A stretch of DNA of 64,000 bases, taken from Aldehydirespirator sp965220345. GTDB taxonomy: Bacteria > Actinomycetota > Acidimicrobiia > Acidimicrobiales > Aldehydirespiratoraceae. The stretch covers positions 1,054,001 to 1,118,000 of the forward strand of contig OZ244822.1 of assembly GCA_965220345.1 (NCBI GenBank). The letters are read 5' to 3'. The notes under the pieces were generated by a model. It did not search any database, was not told the DNA's origin, and saw only the letters and a program-made list of their open reading frames with translations. Of the stretch, positions 25,892 to 36,400 are shown one piece after another. Every line of letters begins with the position of its first letter. The first letter of the stretch is position 1. The position numbers were made by a program, and so were the translations under genes.

Positions 25892-26916
25892 CGTGTGGCA
25901 ACCTCCCAGCCAACGTAGACATCAGCAGTGGCTTTGACTGGATCAGGCGAGGGGCTCTCCATAGCGAAATTGATCCACTTCTCGATCAAGTCCCGGACTT
26001 CTTGTTCAATGTCATCAAGTTCGGATTGCTTGATTCCGCGTTCGGTCAACGCCTCTGTGGCCAGCATGATCGGATCATGGTCCTCACGCCAGTATTTGAC
26101 TTCAGCTTCGGGCCGGAACTCTCCAGCGAAGATCCCCTGCCAGCGCCAAGTCTTAAATTCCAGGAAATACGGACCCTTCCCAGAGCGGATGTGAGTGACC
26201 GCGTCACCGACCCCTTCGCTGGCTTCGATGATGTGGTTTCCGTCAAGCTGTCGTGTAGGGATGCCGTAACCCTTCACCATGTCAACAATGTTCGCAGAAG
26301 CGTGGCCTTCACCCACCGGCATAGAAATGGCGTAACCGTTGTTGACGCAGGCGTAGAGCACCGGCAGATCCCAGATAGCGGCCATGTTGAGGCTCTCATG
26401 GAACTCGCCTCTTCCGACTGTGCCGTCACCGATGATGGCGCAAGCAACGTTGGGATGCTTGCGGAGTTTGGCGGCCAGCGCCACGCCGAGCACGGTGGCC
26501 ATATATGAGCCCTCTACGGCATTGTCGCCGAAGTTTCCGACATTGGGGTCAGCTGAATGCAGGCTGCCGCCTTTGCCGCTACACACTCCGGTGGCTTTGC
26601 CGAAGAGCTCTGCCATGATTCGTTCGCCGTTGCCGCCATAACGGTGCTGAGCTAAAGCGTTGATGCCGTGGCAGCGATGATCGGGAAAGAAAGTGTCACT
26701 GGCTTTGAGATGATGCGCCAGCGCTGCTTGGGTGGCTTCCTGGCCGAGGCCGGTGTGGAGCATCCCTGGCACGTTGCCCTTCTCGAACTCTCGTTCTAAG
26801 CCTTGTTCAAAAGCTCGTATCAGCCACATGTCGCGGTAAAGGTCGATCAGCGTGGACGTGTCCAAGTCTTCAACTCCTGTCTTTGCGTATGCGAAGCACC
26901 GAGGGACGTTACCCAC
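25888..26916 (-). CDS. 2-oxoacid (acetoin/pyruvate-type) dehydrogenase E1 alpha subunit
   Basis: Alpha subunit that binds thiamine diphosphate. Key stretches are YRDMWLIRAFEQGLEREFEKG near residue 27, SGKGGSLHSAD near 110, the cofactor motif GDGTVGRGEFHESLNMAAIW near 160 and ACVNNGYAIS near 187. Of 342 residues, the size and the SGKGGSMH-type stretch fit AcoA/PdhA. The GTG at 26916 is the longest start and has no good ribosome binding site, so the first 20 residues are uncertain. It is probably the first gene of the minus-strand cluster E1 alpha, E1 beta, lipoyl, SDR, mch. It is divergent from the SLH-PBP4 gene across 223 bp. Confidence 0.92.
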   Translation of the reverse strand: MGNVPRCFAYAKTGVEDLDTSTLIDLYRDMWLIRAFEQGLEREFEKGNVPGMLHTGLGQEATQAALAHHLKASDTFFPDHRCHGINALAQHRYGGNGERIMAELFGKATGVCSGKGGSLHSADPNVGNFGDNAVEGSYMATVLGVALAAKLRKHPNVACAIIGDGTVGRGEFHESLNMAAIWDLPVLYACVNNGYAISMPVGEGHASANIVDMVKGYGIPTRQLDGNHIIEASEGVGDAVTHIRSGKGPYFLEFKTWRWQGIFAGEFRPEAEVKYWREDHDPIMLATEALTERGIKQSELDDIEQEVRDLIEKWINFAMESPSPDPVKATADVYVGWEVATR

Positions 26917-27139
26917 TGTGACCCGCCGCGCGTCGCTGCAGCAAGCCTAGATAGTCTGTCGGGTAGCTAGTGCTGCCTAGAGCGACGATTTTCGCTCAAC
27001 TAGTCGAGGCCATTTTATTTGACTGGCATGTATGCAGATTTGTCGGATTCGGTGTCGCTCGAGTTTGAGCAGTCTCCACTATCGTTGCGATCCGTAATGA
27101 AGTCGCATTGAGGTCTGGTTGTGTGAGACTTAGGCTCCT

Positions 27140-29230
27140 GTGACCTTGAGACCCCGCATTCTGACCGCGACCGTAGTGGTGGTGACGCTAGCTCTGCTCG
27201 GTGGGCTGTCACTGACCGGCACCTCTGCTTTAGCTCAGACTCCCGATGAGAGCCAGTGGCGTAAGCGGCTGATTGGTGAGTTCACAGCAGCGGTCTCAGG
27301 GCGTAGCGCACCCGAGAATCTGTGTTTGAGCGTCTATCTCAACGGAGAGTCAATCTATGATTCCGATAGGGCTGCGAGTTTCACACCAGCTTCACTGATG
27401 AAGCTTGCCACCGCCGCGGTTGCGCTCGAGGTGATGGGTCCCGAGGCGACTTACACCACAGAAGTCGTAGTTGATGCCAACGCTCTTGAAGCAGCGCGTG
27501 ATGGGGTGCTGAGAGGCGACCTGTATCTGATAGGCGGGGGTGATCCCACGCTGGCGACTCGCAGCTATGCAGCCACTTTCAGAGTCCCGCGCCCATACAC
27601 CGATGTCAACGACTTAGCAGACGCGGTGATGGCCGCTTTGCAGGATCACGAGATACGCGTGATTGACGGAGCGGTGCTAGGCGATGAGTCGCGTTATCCC
27701 GAGCTAGAACGAGACTACGTGACGCAGGTCGTTGACGGTGAGTCGGTCTGGAAGGCCTCCTACCGTGACACCAACCTGTCGGGTCCGCTATCGGCTTTGA
27801 TGATCAACGACGGTTATTACCCTCATCGCCGCACTCGGCGAAGCCATGTTCGTTCTGTTGACGTAGCTCAAGCGGCCGCAGCAGAGTTTGATGACTTGCT
27901 TGAAGAGCGCGGGCTAGTGATCCGTCGTTCACCTCGCTCGCAGACCGCTCCGGCAGCCGTTGATGAACGTGTCACGATTGGCCGCCTCAAATCGATCCCG
28001 ATGTCGCAGATTGTCGAGCGGATGCTTACTCATTCCGATAACACCACTTCAGAGATGGTGCTAAAAGAGATCGGCTACCGCAGCGGTGGTTCGACACGCG
28101 CTGCGGCTGCCACTGCGGCGACTGCGATACTGCGCGACATGGTCGGCGATGCTGTTGACTCGTTGCGATGGGTTGACGGTTCGGGGCTTTCGATCCTCAA
28201 CCGGATGAGCTGTGATTTGGTGGCTCGTCTGATCGCGTCCGCGGGTGCCAATTCTGTGCTGATGCAGGCGCTAGCAATGGCAGGCGAAACTGGAACGCTT
28301 CGCAACTGCGGCCCGCTGCCCGCAACAAACTCTCAGTCCCGAAACACGGTGAGAGCCAAGACAGGCTCACTTAACGACACGGACGCTCTTGCGGGTGCTG
28401 TGTTGGCTCCCAACGGTGATCTAGTCACTTTCGCCATGATCGCCAGCGAGCATCTAATCATCCTGCGAGGTTCATGCAATCAACAGCGCCGCGCTCTTCT
28501 GACTGCTGCTGCGAACTACAACTACGGCCCACCTCGAAAATCCGCCACTGAATCGGGCACTGATCCATCCACCAAGTCGTCCGCTGGTTCATCCACCAAG
28601 GCTCCATCCACTGGTTCGGCACGAGTACCAGGTTTACCTGCGCCGCCTGTAACGAAGTTTCTTGATGCTGCTAGCGATGAAGCGACCGCGGGTGTGCATC
28701 AGCCAGCCGTGCGCGAACTCCTGAAAGCTGGAATTGCGCTGGCGTGCGACGACGAGTTGCGACTCTTTTGTCCCGACATGCCAATCCCGCGATCCGAGGT
28801 GGCCTGGTATCTCACTCAGCGCCTGCAACTGCCAGCTGCGCCGTCTGTTGAGCGCTTCAGTGATGTAGCAGCGGACCATCCCTTTGCGAGCGTGATCGCT
28901 GCACTGGCTCATTCGGGCGTGACTCGGGGTTGCGGCGATGGCGGACGGTTTTGTCCAGATCAGCAATTGACGCGCGCTGAGATGGCTTCATTTCTGGTGC
29001 GTGCATTCGAACTGTCGCTTGCTCCGGCCACGGCTGGTGTTGGCGAAACTGAAGGCGAACGTTTCAGCGACGTTTCGCCTGGCGAGCCTCACGCCGCGGC
29101 GATCACTGCGCTGGCTTATGCGGGGATCACGAAAGGCTGCAATCCTTCAACCGCGCAGTTCTGTCCGAATCGTCTGGTCACTCGAGCCGAATTCGCAACC
29201 TTCATGAGTCGAGCTCAGAGCCGCAACTAA
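27140..29230 (+). CDS. dacB: PBP4-type D-Ala-D-Ala carboxypeptidase/endopeptidase with three SLH-like domains
   Basis: Peptidoglycan-trimming serine peptidase of family S13. A signal peptide (cleavage near Ala-Leu-Ala-Gln, residue 33) is followed by the catalytic part with SxxK Ser85-Lys88 (PASLMKLA), SxN Ser299-Asn301 (HSDNTTSE) and KTG 407-409 (AKTGSLND). A Ser/Thr-rich linker (about 462-500) leads to three SLH-like repeats (about 512-560, 575-630 and 642-695). Each repeat has a Cys pair near its centre (GCGDGGRFCPD) and ends in TRAEMASFL or similar. These would bind the wall and hold the enzyme there. The GTG start at 27140 places the signal peptide at the N-terminus. The MFS gene follows after 18 bp. 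Confidence 0.92.
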   Translation: MTLRPRILTATVVVVTLALLGGLSLTGTSALAQTPDESQWRKRLIGEFTAAVSGRSAPENLCLSVYLNGESIYDSDRAASFTPASLMKLATAAVALEVMGPEATYTTEVVVDANALEAARDGVLRGDLYLIGGGDPTLATRSYAATFRVPRPYTDVNDLADAVMAALQDHEIRVIDGAVLGDESRYPELERDYVTQVVDGESVWKASYRDTNLSGPLSALMINDGYYPHRRTRRSHVRSVDVAQAAAAEFDDLLEERGLVIRRSPRSQTAPAAVDERVTIGRLKSIPMSQIVERMLTHSDNTTSEMVLKEIGYRSGGSTRAAAATAATAILRDMVGDAVDSLRWVDGSGLSILNRMSCDLVARLIASAGANSVLMQALAMAGETGTLRNCGPLPATNSQSRNTVRAKTGSLNDTDALAGAVLAPNGDLVTFAMIASEHLIILRGSCNQQRRALLTAAANYNYGPPRKSATESGTDPSTKSSAGSSTKAPSTGSARVPGLPAPPVTKFLDAASDEATAGVHQPAVRELLKAGIALACDDELRLFCPDMPIPRSEVAWYLTQRLQLPAAPSVERFSDVAADHPFASVIAALAHSGVTRGCGDGGRFCPDQQLTRAEMASFLVRAFELSLAPATAGVGETEGERFSDVSPGEPHAAAITALAYAGITKGCNPSTAQFCPNRLVTRAEFATFMSRAQSRN

Positions 29231-29248
29231 ATCCTGAGCTTCAGCTGA

Positions 29249-30451
29249 ATGTCTCTGTCCACATCATCGCAGCGTTTCCGTGGCGACTTGTTCCCATATC
29301 AAGTACTTATGGGGGTGACTGCTGGAGCTATCGGAGGCATCGTCACCGTGCTCGGCGAACTGCGCGATGCTCTCGGCTTCAGTGGCACAGGAATCGGTGT
29401 CATGGTCGCTGCCGGTTTTGTGGCTGCTTTCGTGGCTCAGGTCACTCTGGCCAGACTTGCTGATACTGGACGCTCCCGGACATTGGCCACCCTCGGTATA
29501 AGTCTGAGCGCCGCAGCTCTGCTGCTGATGATTTTTGCTGAATCCTTGTCGCTTTGGGTGGTGAGCAGAATTGTTCTGGGTTTCGCCGGTGGACTGCTGC
29601 TTCCAGCAGTTCGCCGTGCCGCTTCTGTGTATGAACCGACTAAAGCTGGCGAAAACCTCGGTCGGATGGTCGTGGCGGAAACCGTCGGATTTATTTGCGC
29701 TCCAATGCTCACAGCGCTGCTGGTCTGGTTCGGTGGGATTCGAGCGCCCTTTGTGGTTTTCGCAGCAGCCATGATGGCGTTTATTCCAGTTGCGCTGCGC
29801 CTTCCTCCTGATCGCGGCCCACTTGACGACATTCACAGAGTCACATCGTTTGACTTGCTGACGATACGACGTCTTCAAGGGGCGCTGATAATGATTGGCG
29901 GCTATTTCATGTTGGTAGGTGCCTGGGAAGCGGTGCTGCCGGTGATGTTCGCGGATCGTGGCGCAGGTGCGGGGCTTACTGGACTTACTTTCACTTTAGT
30001 TGCGTTGCCAATCATTTTCGTGGGTGCCCGAGCCGGGCGTTTAGCCGATCAAGTAGGGCCGGTACGAGTGGCGATGTCGGGATTGATCGTGGTGAGTTGT
30101 ATAGCCATGACCTATGGCGCATTGCCCGGTGTGATCCCAATCGTTGCGGTCATGTTTCCAGTGGGTGTCGCCGACGGGGTCGGTTTTGCTGGAGCGCAAG
30201 CATTAGTAGCCCGATCTGTGCCTGAGCAGCGTCAGGCCTCGGCCCTCGGCTTAATGGGCGCAGCCGAAGTAGCAGGCGCTGGCATCGCTGCCTTGCCGTC
30301 GGCGTGGCTTTATGACACTTTCGGTTCTGAGCTGACCTGGGCTGTTGTCGGTGCCACTGTGTTAATGCTTGTGCTGTCGGGCTGGTTGCGCCTCAAAGGC
30401 ACCACACCAGCTTCGGGACCCGCCGCCGGGCGTTCTGCTTGGAGTTATTGA
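29249..30451 (+). CDS. MFS transporter, 12-span type
   Basis: 400 residues with about 12 hydrophobic spans. The family loop after span 2 appears as ARLADTGRSRTLATLG near residue 67, and the central and second-half loops (AGRLADQVGPVRVAMSG near 253) repeat the pattern, as expected from the internal duplication of MFS carriers. It lies 18 bp after the SLH-PBP4 gene and just before the first giant subtilase gene, so the three may be co-transcribed. Its cargo is unknown; there is no evidence that it exports the giant proteins, which carry their own signal peptides. Confidence 0.82.
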   Translation: MSLSTSSQRFRGDLFPYQVLMGVTAGAIGGIVTVLGELRDALGFSGTGIGVMVAAGFVAAFVAQVTLARLADTGRSRTLATLGISLSAAALLLMIFAESLSLWVVSRIVLGFAGGLLLPAVRRAASVYEPTKAGENLGRMVVAETVGFICAPMLTALLVWFGGIRAPFVVFAAAMMAFIPVALRLPPDRGPLDDIHRVTSFDLLTIRRLQGALIMIGGYFMLVGAWEAVLPVMFADRGAGAGLTGLTFTLVALPIIFVGARAGRLADQVGPVRVAMSGLIVVSCIAMTYGALPGVIPIVAVMFPVGVADGVGFAGAQALVARSVPEQRQASALGLMGAAEVAGAGIAALPSAWLYDTFGSELTWAVVGATVLMLVLSGWLRLKGTTPASGPAAGRSAWSY

Positions 30452-30480
30452 GTGTTGATACCCTTACGGAGATGACTATT

Positions 30481-33400
30481 GTGGCTTTAATGGCTCGATT
30501 GGGTTTGGCGTTGTTGCTGGTTGCGGTGGTTGCAGCTGCAACGCTTGAGATGCCGCCAACCGCATGGGCGCAGCCACCTGCTGATTCGCCTGGGGTCCCT
30601 CACCCAGTAGAGCCGCCTAGTGGTTTTGATGCTGTTGTGCAGCTTGATGGGGATGACTCTGATGACTCGCTTCTGGATGCTGGCGAGGGTGAGGTGGTGT
30701 TGCCTTTTGAGGTGCAGGAGGGTTTTGATGTCACCGAGGGTTTGGCGCCGGATTTGTTGCCTGAGGAGATTGAGGGTCATGAGCTTGGTTCTGATCCACT
30801 GGATTTGAGCGCTGCAGGGTTGCTGGATGATGATGGTGTGTTTGAGTGGCTAGACGGTGACGAAACGATGTCACTACGCCAACTGCCTGCTGGTGAGGCT
30901 GCTGCTGTGGCTTTTAGTGGTTCGGATCCCGTTGCGGATTCTGTTGCGGCGACTACGGCGTTGCAGGATTTGGCGGCATCGGCTGCGGTTAGTTATGTGC
31001 CAGCTCATGACGGGTTGTCTAATGAGACCAGCGCTGTGGTTCAAAAGCAGGCGGATAATTGGTTTGTTTCTGATACGGGGCAGTTGTTTTTGCCGGTGGG
31101 TGGTGTGCTGATATTGTTTGATTCTGGTATCAACGCTGCTGCCGTTGATGCGATTTGGTCGCAGTTTGAGATAGCGCCGGGTCGTGTGTCTGCGGTTGAG
31201 GGGTTACCGAACGCGTTCAAGATTGACACGTCTTCTGATGTGGAGTCGTTGCAGTTGGTGCGGTTGCTGTCGCAAGCCCCTGGCGTGGAGTCGGTCACAC
31301 CCAACATGTTCACTCTTGATGTGATCGATGCTTTCGAGTCAGTTCCGACAACGAATGACTGGCAGACCAATAACGCGATACAACAATGTAAGTCAGATAG
31401 TCCGCCGTTTAGCGACGCTTTATCAGCATGTTTGTGGCATCTTGAAGCCAGTAAAGCCAACAGTGTCTCTTCAGGCGGTCAGACGTATCAGCCTTTGGCG
31501 GACATCAACATAGATGACGTATGGGATATTACTAAAGGTGCTGGTGTCACAGTTTCGATAGTAGACAAAACTTGGGAGGCTGGTCATGAGGATCTAGTGG
31601 GCAACTCTAATCGGGCTGCGAGTACCTATTGGAATAGACGCACTGGCGAGAACGGCTTTGCAGGACCATGGCACGGGACAACAGTCGCGGGAATTATAGG
31701 CGCGCGCGACAACACGATTGGTGGTCGTGGTGTAGCACCACGCGCTAGTTTGTTGAACGTCAACTATATTGACTCGCAGAGCCTGCAAAATGCACAGCAG
31801 GCATTTTTACATCGCGCCAATACTGTGGCGGTGAGTAACCACAGCTACGGCAAGCGCGATTCGGGTCGTCTTGAGCGCTGGTCTACAGTTGTTGCTTCTG
31901 CTTTAGAGCGGAGTCTTGAATCAGGTTTTGGCGGTAAAGGCACGGTGCATGTAAAATCGGTTGGCAACGGTAAAGATGATGGTGTCGGCGATGAAGCTTC
32001 ACTAGAAGAGTCAAATAATCATTATGGGTTGATTGTGGCCTGTGCTGTTAACTCTGCTGGAACTGATGCAGCATATTCTGAAGAAGGATCGACGCTGTGG
32101 GTGTGCGGTCCGTCAGGAGATATACCGCGTCATACTATGCTTGCACCATTCGGGAAGAACCATTATCGCATTGGCTTGCGTGGGACTAGTTTTTCAGCGC
32201 CAGTAGTTTCGGGGGTAGTTGCACTGGTACGTAGTGCTAATACAGCTCTGACTTGGCGTGATGTCAAACTGATACTTGCTAACACAGCACAAAAAAATGA
32301 CAGCAGCGATTCTAGTTGGCAGTCTGGTGCTCTCCAATATGGTTCGACCACGGATTCGTATTCTTATAGCCGTAAATACGGTTTTGGTCTTGTTGATGCA
32401 TCTGCTGCCGTAACCGCAGCTCGAAGTTGGACAAACCTGCCGCCAATGATCTCAACTTCAAGTTCAACAAAAGGGCCTTGGGAGATCACCAAAGCCGACC
32501 GTGTTAAAGAGTTCCCGATTACCTTGAATTCAGATGTTAGTTTCGTAGAGCATGTTGATGTCAACATCAATATGAACACATCACATTTTCGCACCTTGAA
32601 ACTCACGCTAATCTCACCCAGCGGTAAGGAATCTCTGCTGGTTGATTCTAGTTTAGCTCGCAAAGCCTATTGTGGGTGCAGACTCAACGGCAGTTTTAAA
32701 CTTGGTTCCGTACGGCATCTCGGAGAAAGTGCTACTGGCACCTGGAAACTTAGAGTTGAAAATGTCACTTATCAGGGCGTTTCAAACTACGGACACTCTG
32801 CGAAACTGAACTCTTGGGGTATCACTGTTTACGGACATAATCCATCCCGCACCGAAGTGCTATCATTGACAACAACGGGAGGTAGTTATGAGGGCAATAA
32901 CTTCACTGTGACGGTCAACCATCAGGGTACACCGCTCGCCTCTGATCTTGTTGTGCCGATAGTGCTGACATCTGATGAGGCAACCCCGCCAGGACAAACA
33001 TATCCTGATTATACGGCGCTCACATCAATCACAATCCCCGCGGGCACTAGCAGAGCGTCAGCCACAGTATCCACCATCGAGGATAATATACATGAGCTCG
33101 ATGAGTATCTCACTGTCAAAATCGGTGCGTTACAAGCCCCCTATACATCGGATGGTATCGCTAGAAAAGTAATAATTATTGATGATGATAAACCTAAGGT
33201 AACTATTAAAGCATCTAAGAATCATTACTACGAAGGTGAAAGGGTCATTTTCACAGTAACTATGGATCGTGACCCTGCCATACCTATGAACGTTCGAGTC
33301 ATAGTTTATGAACGGGGAATTGATCGTCTCGACTTTATCAATAATTATATCCCTAGTGATGTATGGCGTTGGCTTCGTTTCACAACTGCCGGATCTCAGG

Positions 33401-36400
33401 TAGTGAGTGTTGGCACCGAACTAGATAAAATCGATGAGCCGACGCGTCAAATTGTTGGAGTTCTTCCTCTTCCTGTCTTCGTCTCTTCTGACTATAGAGT
33501 TAGTGGATCACAGAATGCGAGAGTCACGATATCTGATGACCTATCGCGCGTAGGCATTGAATCTAATGGTAATATCAACGAGGGTGAAGCCGCATCATTT
33601 ACCCTTACAGCATTCCCAGTGCCAACTACACCGCTCGTCGTCCGAGTCTCGGTTGCTGAAACTGGTTACTACGGAGTTGATACTTCCACTCGAACAGTGA
33701 AGCTTGACTCCAGCGGCACCGCCAAACTCACGATACCCACTGTGCGGCACGGATTCACTCAACCTGATGGGGCGGTCACCGCTACAGTGGAAGCCCCTGC
33801 AGACAAAAGTTATTATCCCATACCCCGTCAAATTCACTATTCTGCCACCGCCACAATCACTGATCTCGACAAAACATCGCCGACAACAACACCTGTGGTG
33901 ATCATTACCGGCGGCGATGACATCATCGAAGGGAGCAGCGCCACATTTACGCTACGTACTCTTCCAGCTCCTACATCTGATATTACAGTCAACTTGAAAG
34001 TTGCTTCTGAGGGCAGTTTCGATGTCAATGCTAGCACACAAACAGTAACTGTTCCTTCGAGTGGTACAGCCACACTAACGATCCCTACGCAGCAGAACGG
34101 CTACGATGGAATCGATGGACTTTTGACTGCAACAGTTATTGATGGAGCATCTTATGATGTTTACTCAAAGTCATCGGCTTCGGTAGTGGTTGCTGACTCT
34201 AACACCGGTGCACCATCATCCACTGTGAGCATTACTAGTCATATTGCTATCACCGAAGGTGGTACCGCTACCTTTCTGCTGACTGCTGATCCGGCACCAG
34301 CGGCTGCTTTTGATGTGAATGTCATGGTGCAATCTGTGGGCGACTACGGAGTTTCCACAGGAACTCGCAAAGTCACGATTCCCGTTGTAGGCCTCGCAGG
34401 GCTCGGGATCGCAACCCTCAATGACTCTATTGTAGAGCCACACGGTTCAGTCATAGTAGCCCTTGTTGACGGTACCGCCTATGACCTTGACCCATCTGCG
34501 TCAGAAGCAAGCGTTGTAGTAAGCGACGACGACACGCCCTTCGTTAGTGTCGCTGCTAATGGTCATATTACGGAAGGTAGTGATGCCGTTTTCACGTTCA
34601 CCGCTAACCCTCTACCCCCGACTGCTTTTGATGTATCTGTCGCATTGACCGTGGACGGCGATTTTGGTGTAACAGCCAGCACACAGATAGTCACAATCTC
34701 TGTCACTGGTAGCGCATTGTTGACTCTGGCCACAACTGATGATGCTATCTATAAATCAACTGGTTCAGTTACCGCTACAGTAGTCTCTGGCTCTGGATAC
34801 TATCTGAATTCTTCTGCGTCAACCGCAACCGTGTATGTAGCCGACAAAGATGACCCGTTGACACCGCAAGCTCGCGCTGAGCTAATAACTGATGTGAAAA
34901 GTTACGCAGCAGAAACCAGTCAAGGCACTGACTATGTGAATCGTTGGAAGCGAGCGCTGCTGGCTTTGGGCGAAAAGGTGCCAGGATTTACTGGGACACC
35001 GATAACCGCACTCCAAGCTTTCGATTATGCTAATCAACTTTCTCGTACTCGCTGGAATCCAGTGGTAGCAGCTTTGCAGAAGATTGAAACCGCTAAAGGT
35101 ATTCGAACAGTTCCTGCATCCGGCGTTTTCACTACTAGAAGCAATATCACAGAAGGCTACAGCGCTACATTCTGGCTTACTCTAAGTGGTTCAAGCAGAT
35201 ATTCGCCTCAAGCAAATGTGCGGATCACAACCACAGGTGACTACGGCATAACCTCCGGCGTTCGCACAGTTCGCCTCACTGATTTTGGTATCGGTACGCC
35301 TATTGTATTGGCTACTACGAATGATCTTATTGATGAGCCTAATGGATCTGTGACTGTTGAAGTAATAGACGGTATTGGATATATCCCTTCCTCCTCATCG
35401 GAGGCGACTGTGTTCATAGCTGATAATGATGTGACTAAGATTAGTATCACTGCTGATGGTGATATCACTGAGGGTGACAGTGCTAGTTTCACGTTTAAGG
35501 CTTCTCCTGTGCCCTCAGCGGATCTTGATGTAACTGTTAACGTTTCTGTGTCTGGTGATTATGGCGTGACAGCAGGCTCACAAACAGTGACGATCCCTAC
35601 GTCAGGTACAGCCACGCTGACACTTGCTACGACCGGTGACAGCGTTGATGAAGCCGATGGGTCTGTGACCGTTGCTTTAGCCGCTGGCCAAGGTTACACC
35701 TTGAATTCGGCTGCCTCCTCTGCAACCGTGACTGTCACTGACGACGACGGGCTACCTGTATCTCCTTCTCAAAGCCTCACACCTGAGGTCAGTATTGCTG
35801 CTGGTAGTGCCGTGACTGAGGGCAGCAACGCGTCGTTCACGTTTACCGCTAACCCGGCACCCGCTTCCGCTCTTGATGTGAGTGTGAACATCACCGCCAG
35901 TGGCAGCTATGGTGTCACTACCGGCAACCGAACGGTCACTATTCCAGCGTCTGGCACTGCCACGCTCACGGTTGCTACCACTGGTGATAGCACGGTTGAG
36001 GCTGATGGTTCGGTGACAGCCACTTTGGTGGATGGCGCTGCCTATGATCTGGATTCTTCAGCATCAGCCGCAACTGTCAACATCGCAGATGATGACATTC
36101 CTGAAGTCAGTGTTACTGCTGGTAGTGATGTTACTGAGGGTGGCAGCGCGTTGTTTACGTTGTCGGCTAGTCCAGCACCCTTATCCTGGCTTGATGTGAG
36201 CGTGACAGTGTCTGCTTCGGGTGATTTTGGTGTCACGACTGGCAGTCAGACTGTAACTATTCCAGCGTCTGGTACTGCCACGCTCACGGTTGTTACCACA
36301 GGTGACAGTATTGATGAGGCGGACGGTTCAGTAACTGTTACTTTGGTGGATGGTGCGGACTATGATCTGGATTCTTCAGCATCGGCAGCAACTGTCAACA

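Noticed and set aside
29264..29878. 204-residue open frame opposite the MFS gene
   Set aside because: It lies fully antisense to a clear membrane transporter and shows no domain or signal; its Ser/His/Gln-rich composition is typical of a shadow frame.
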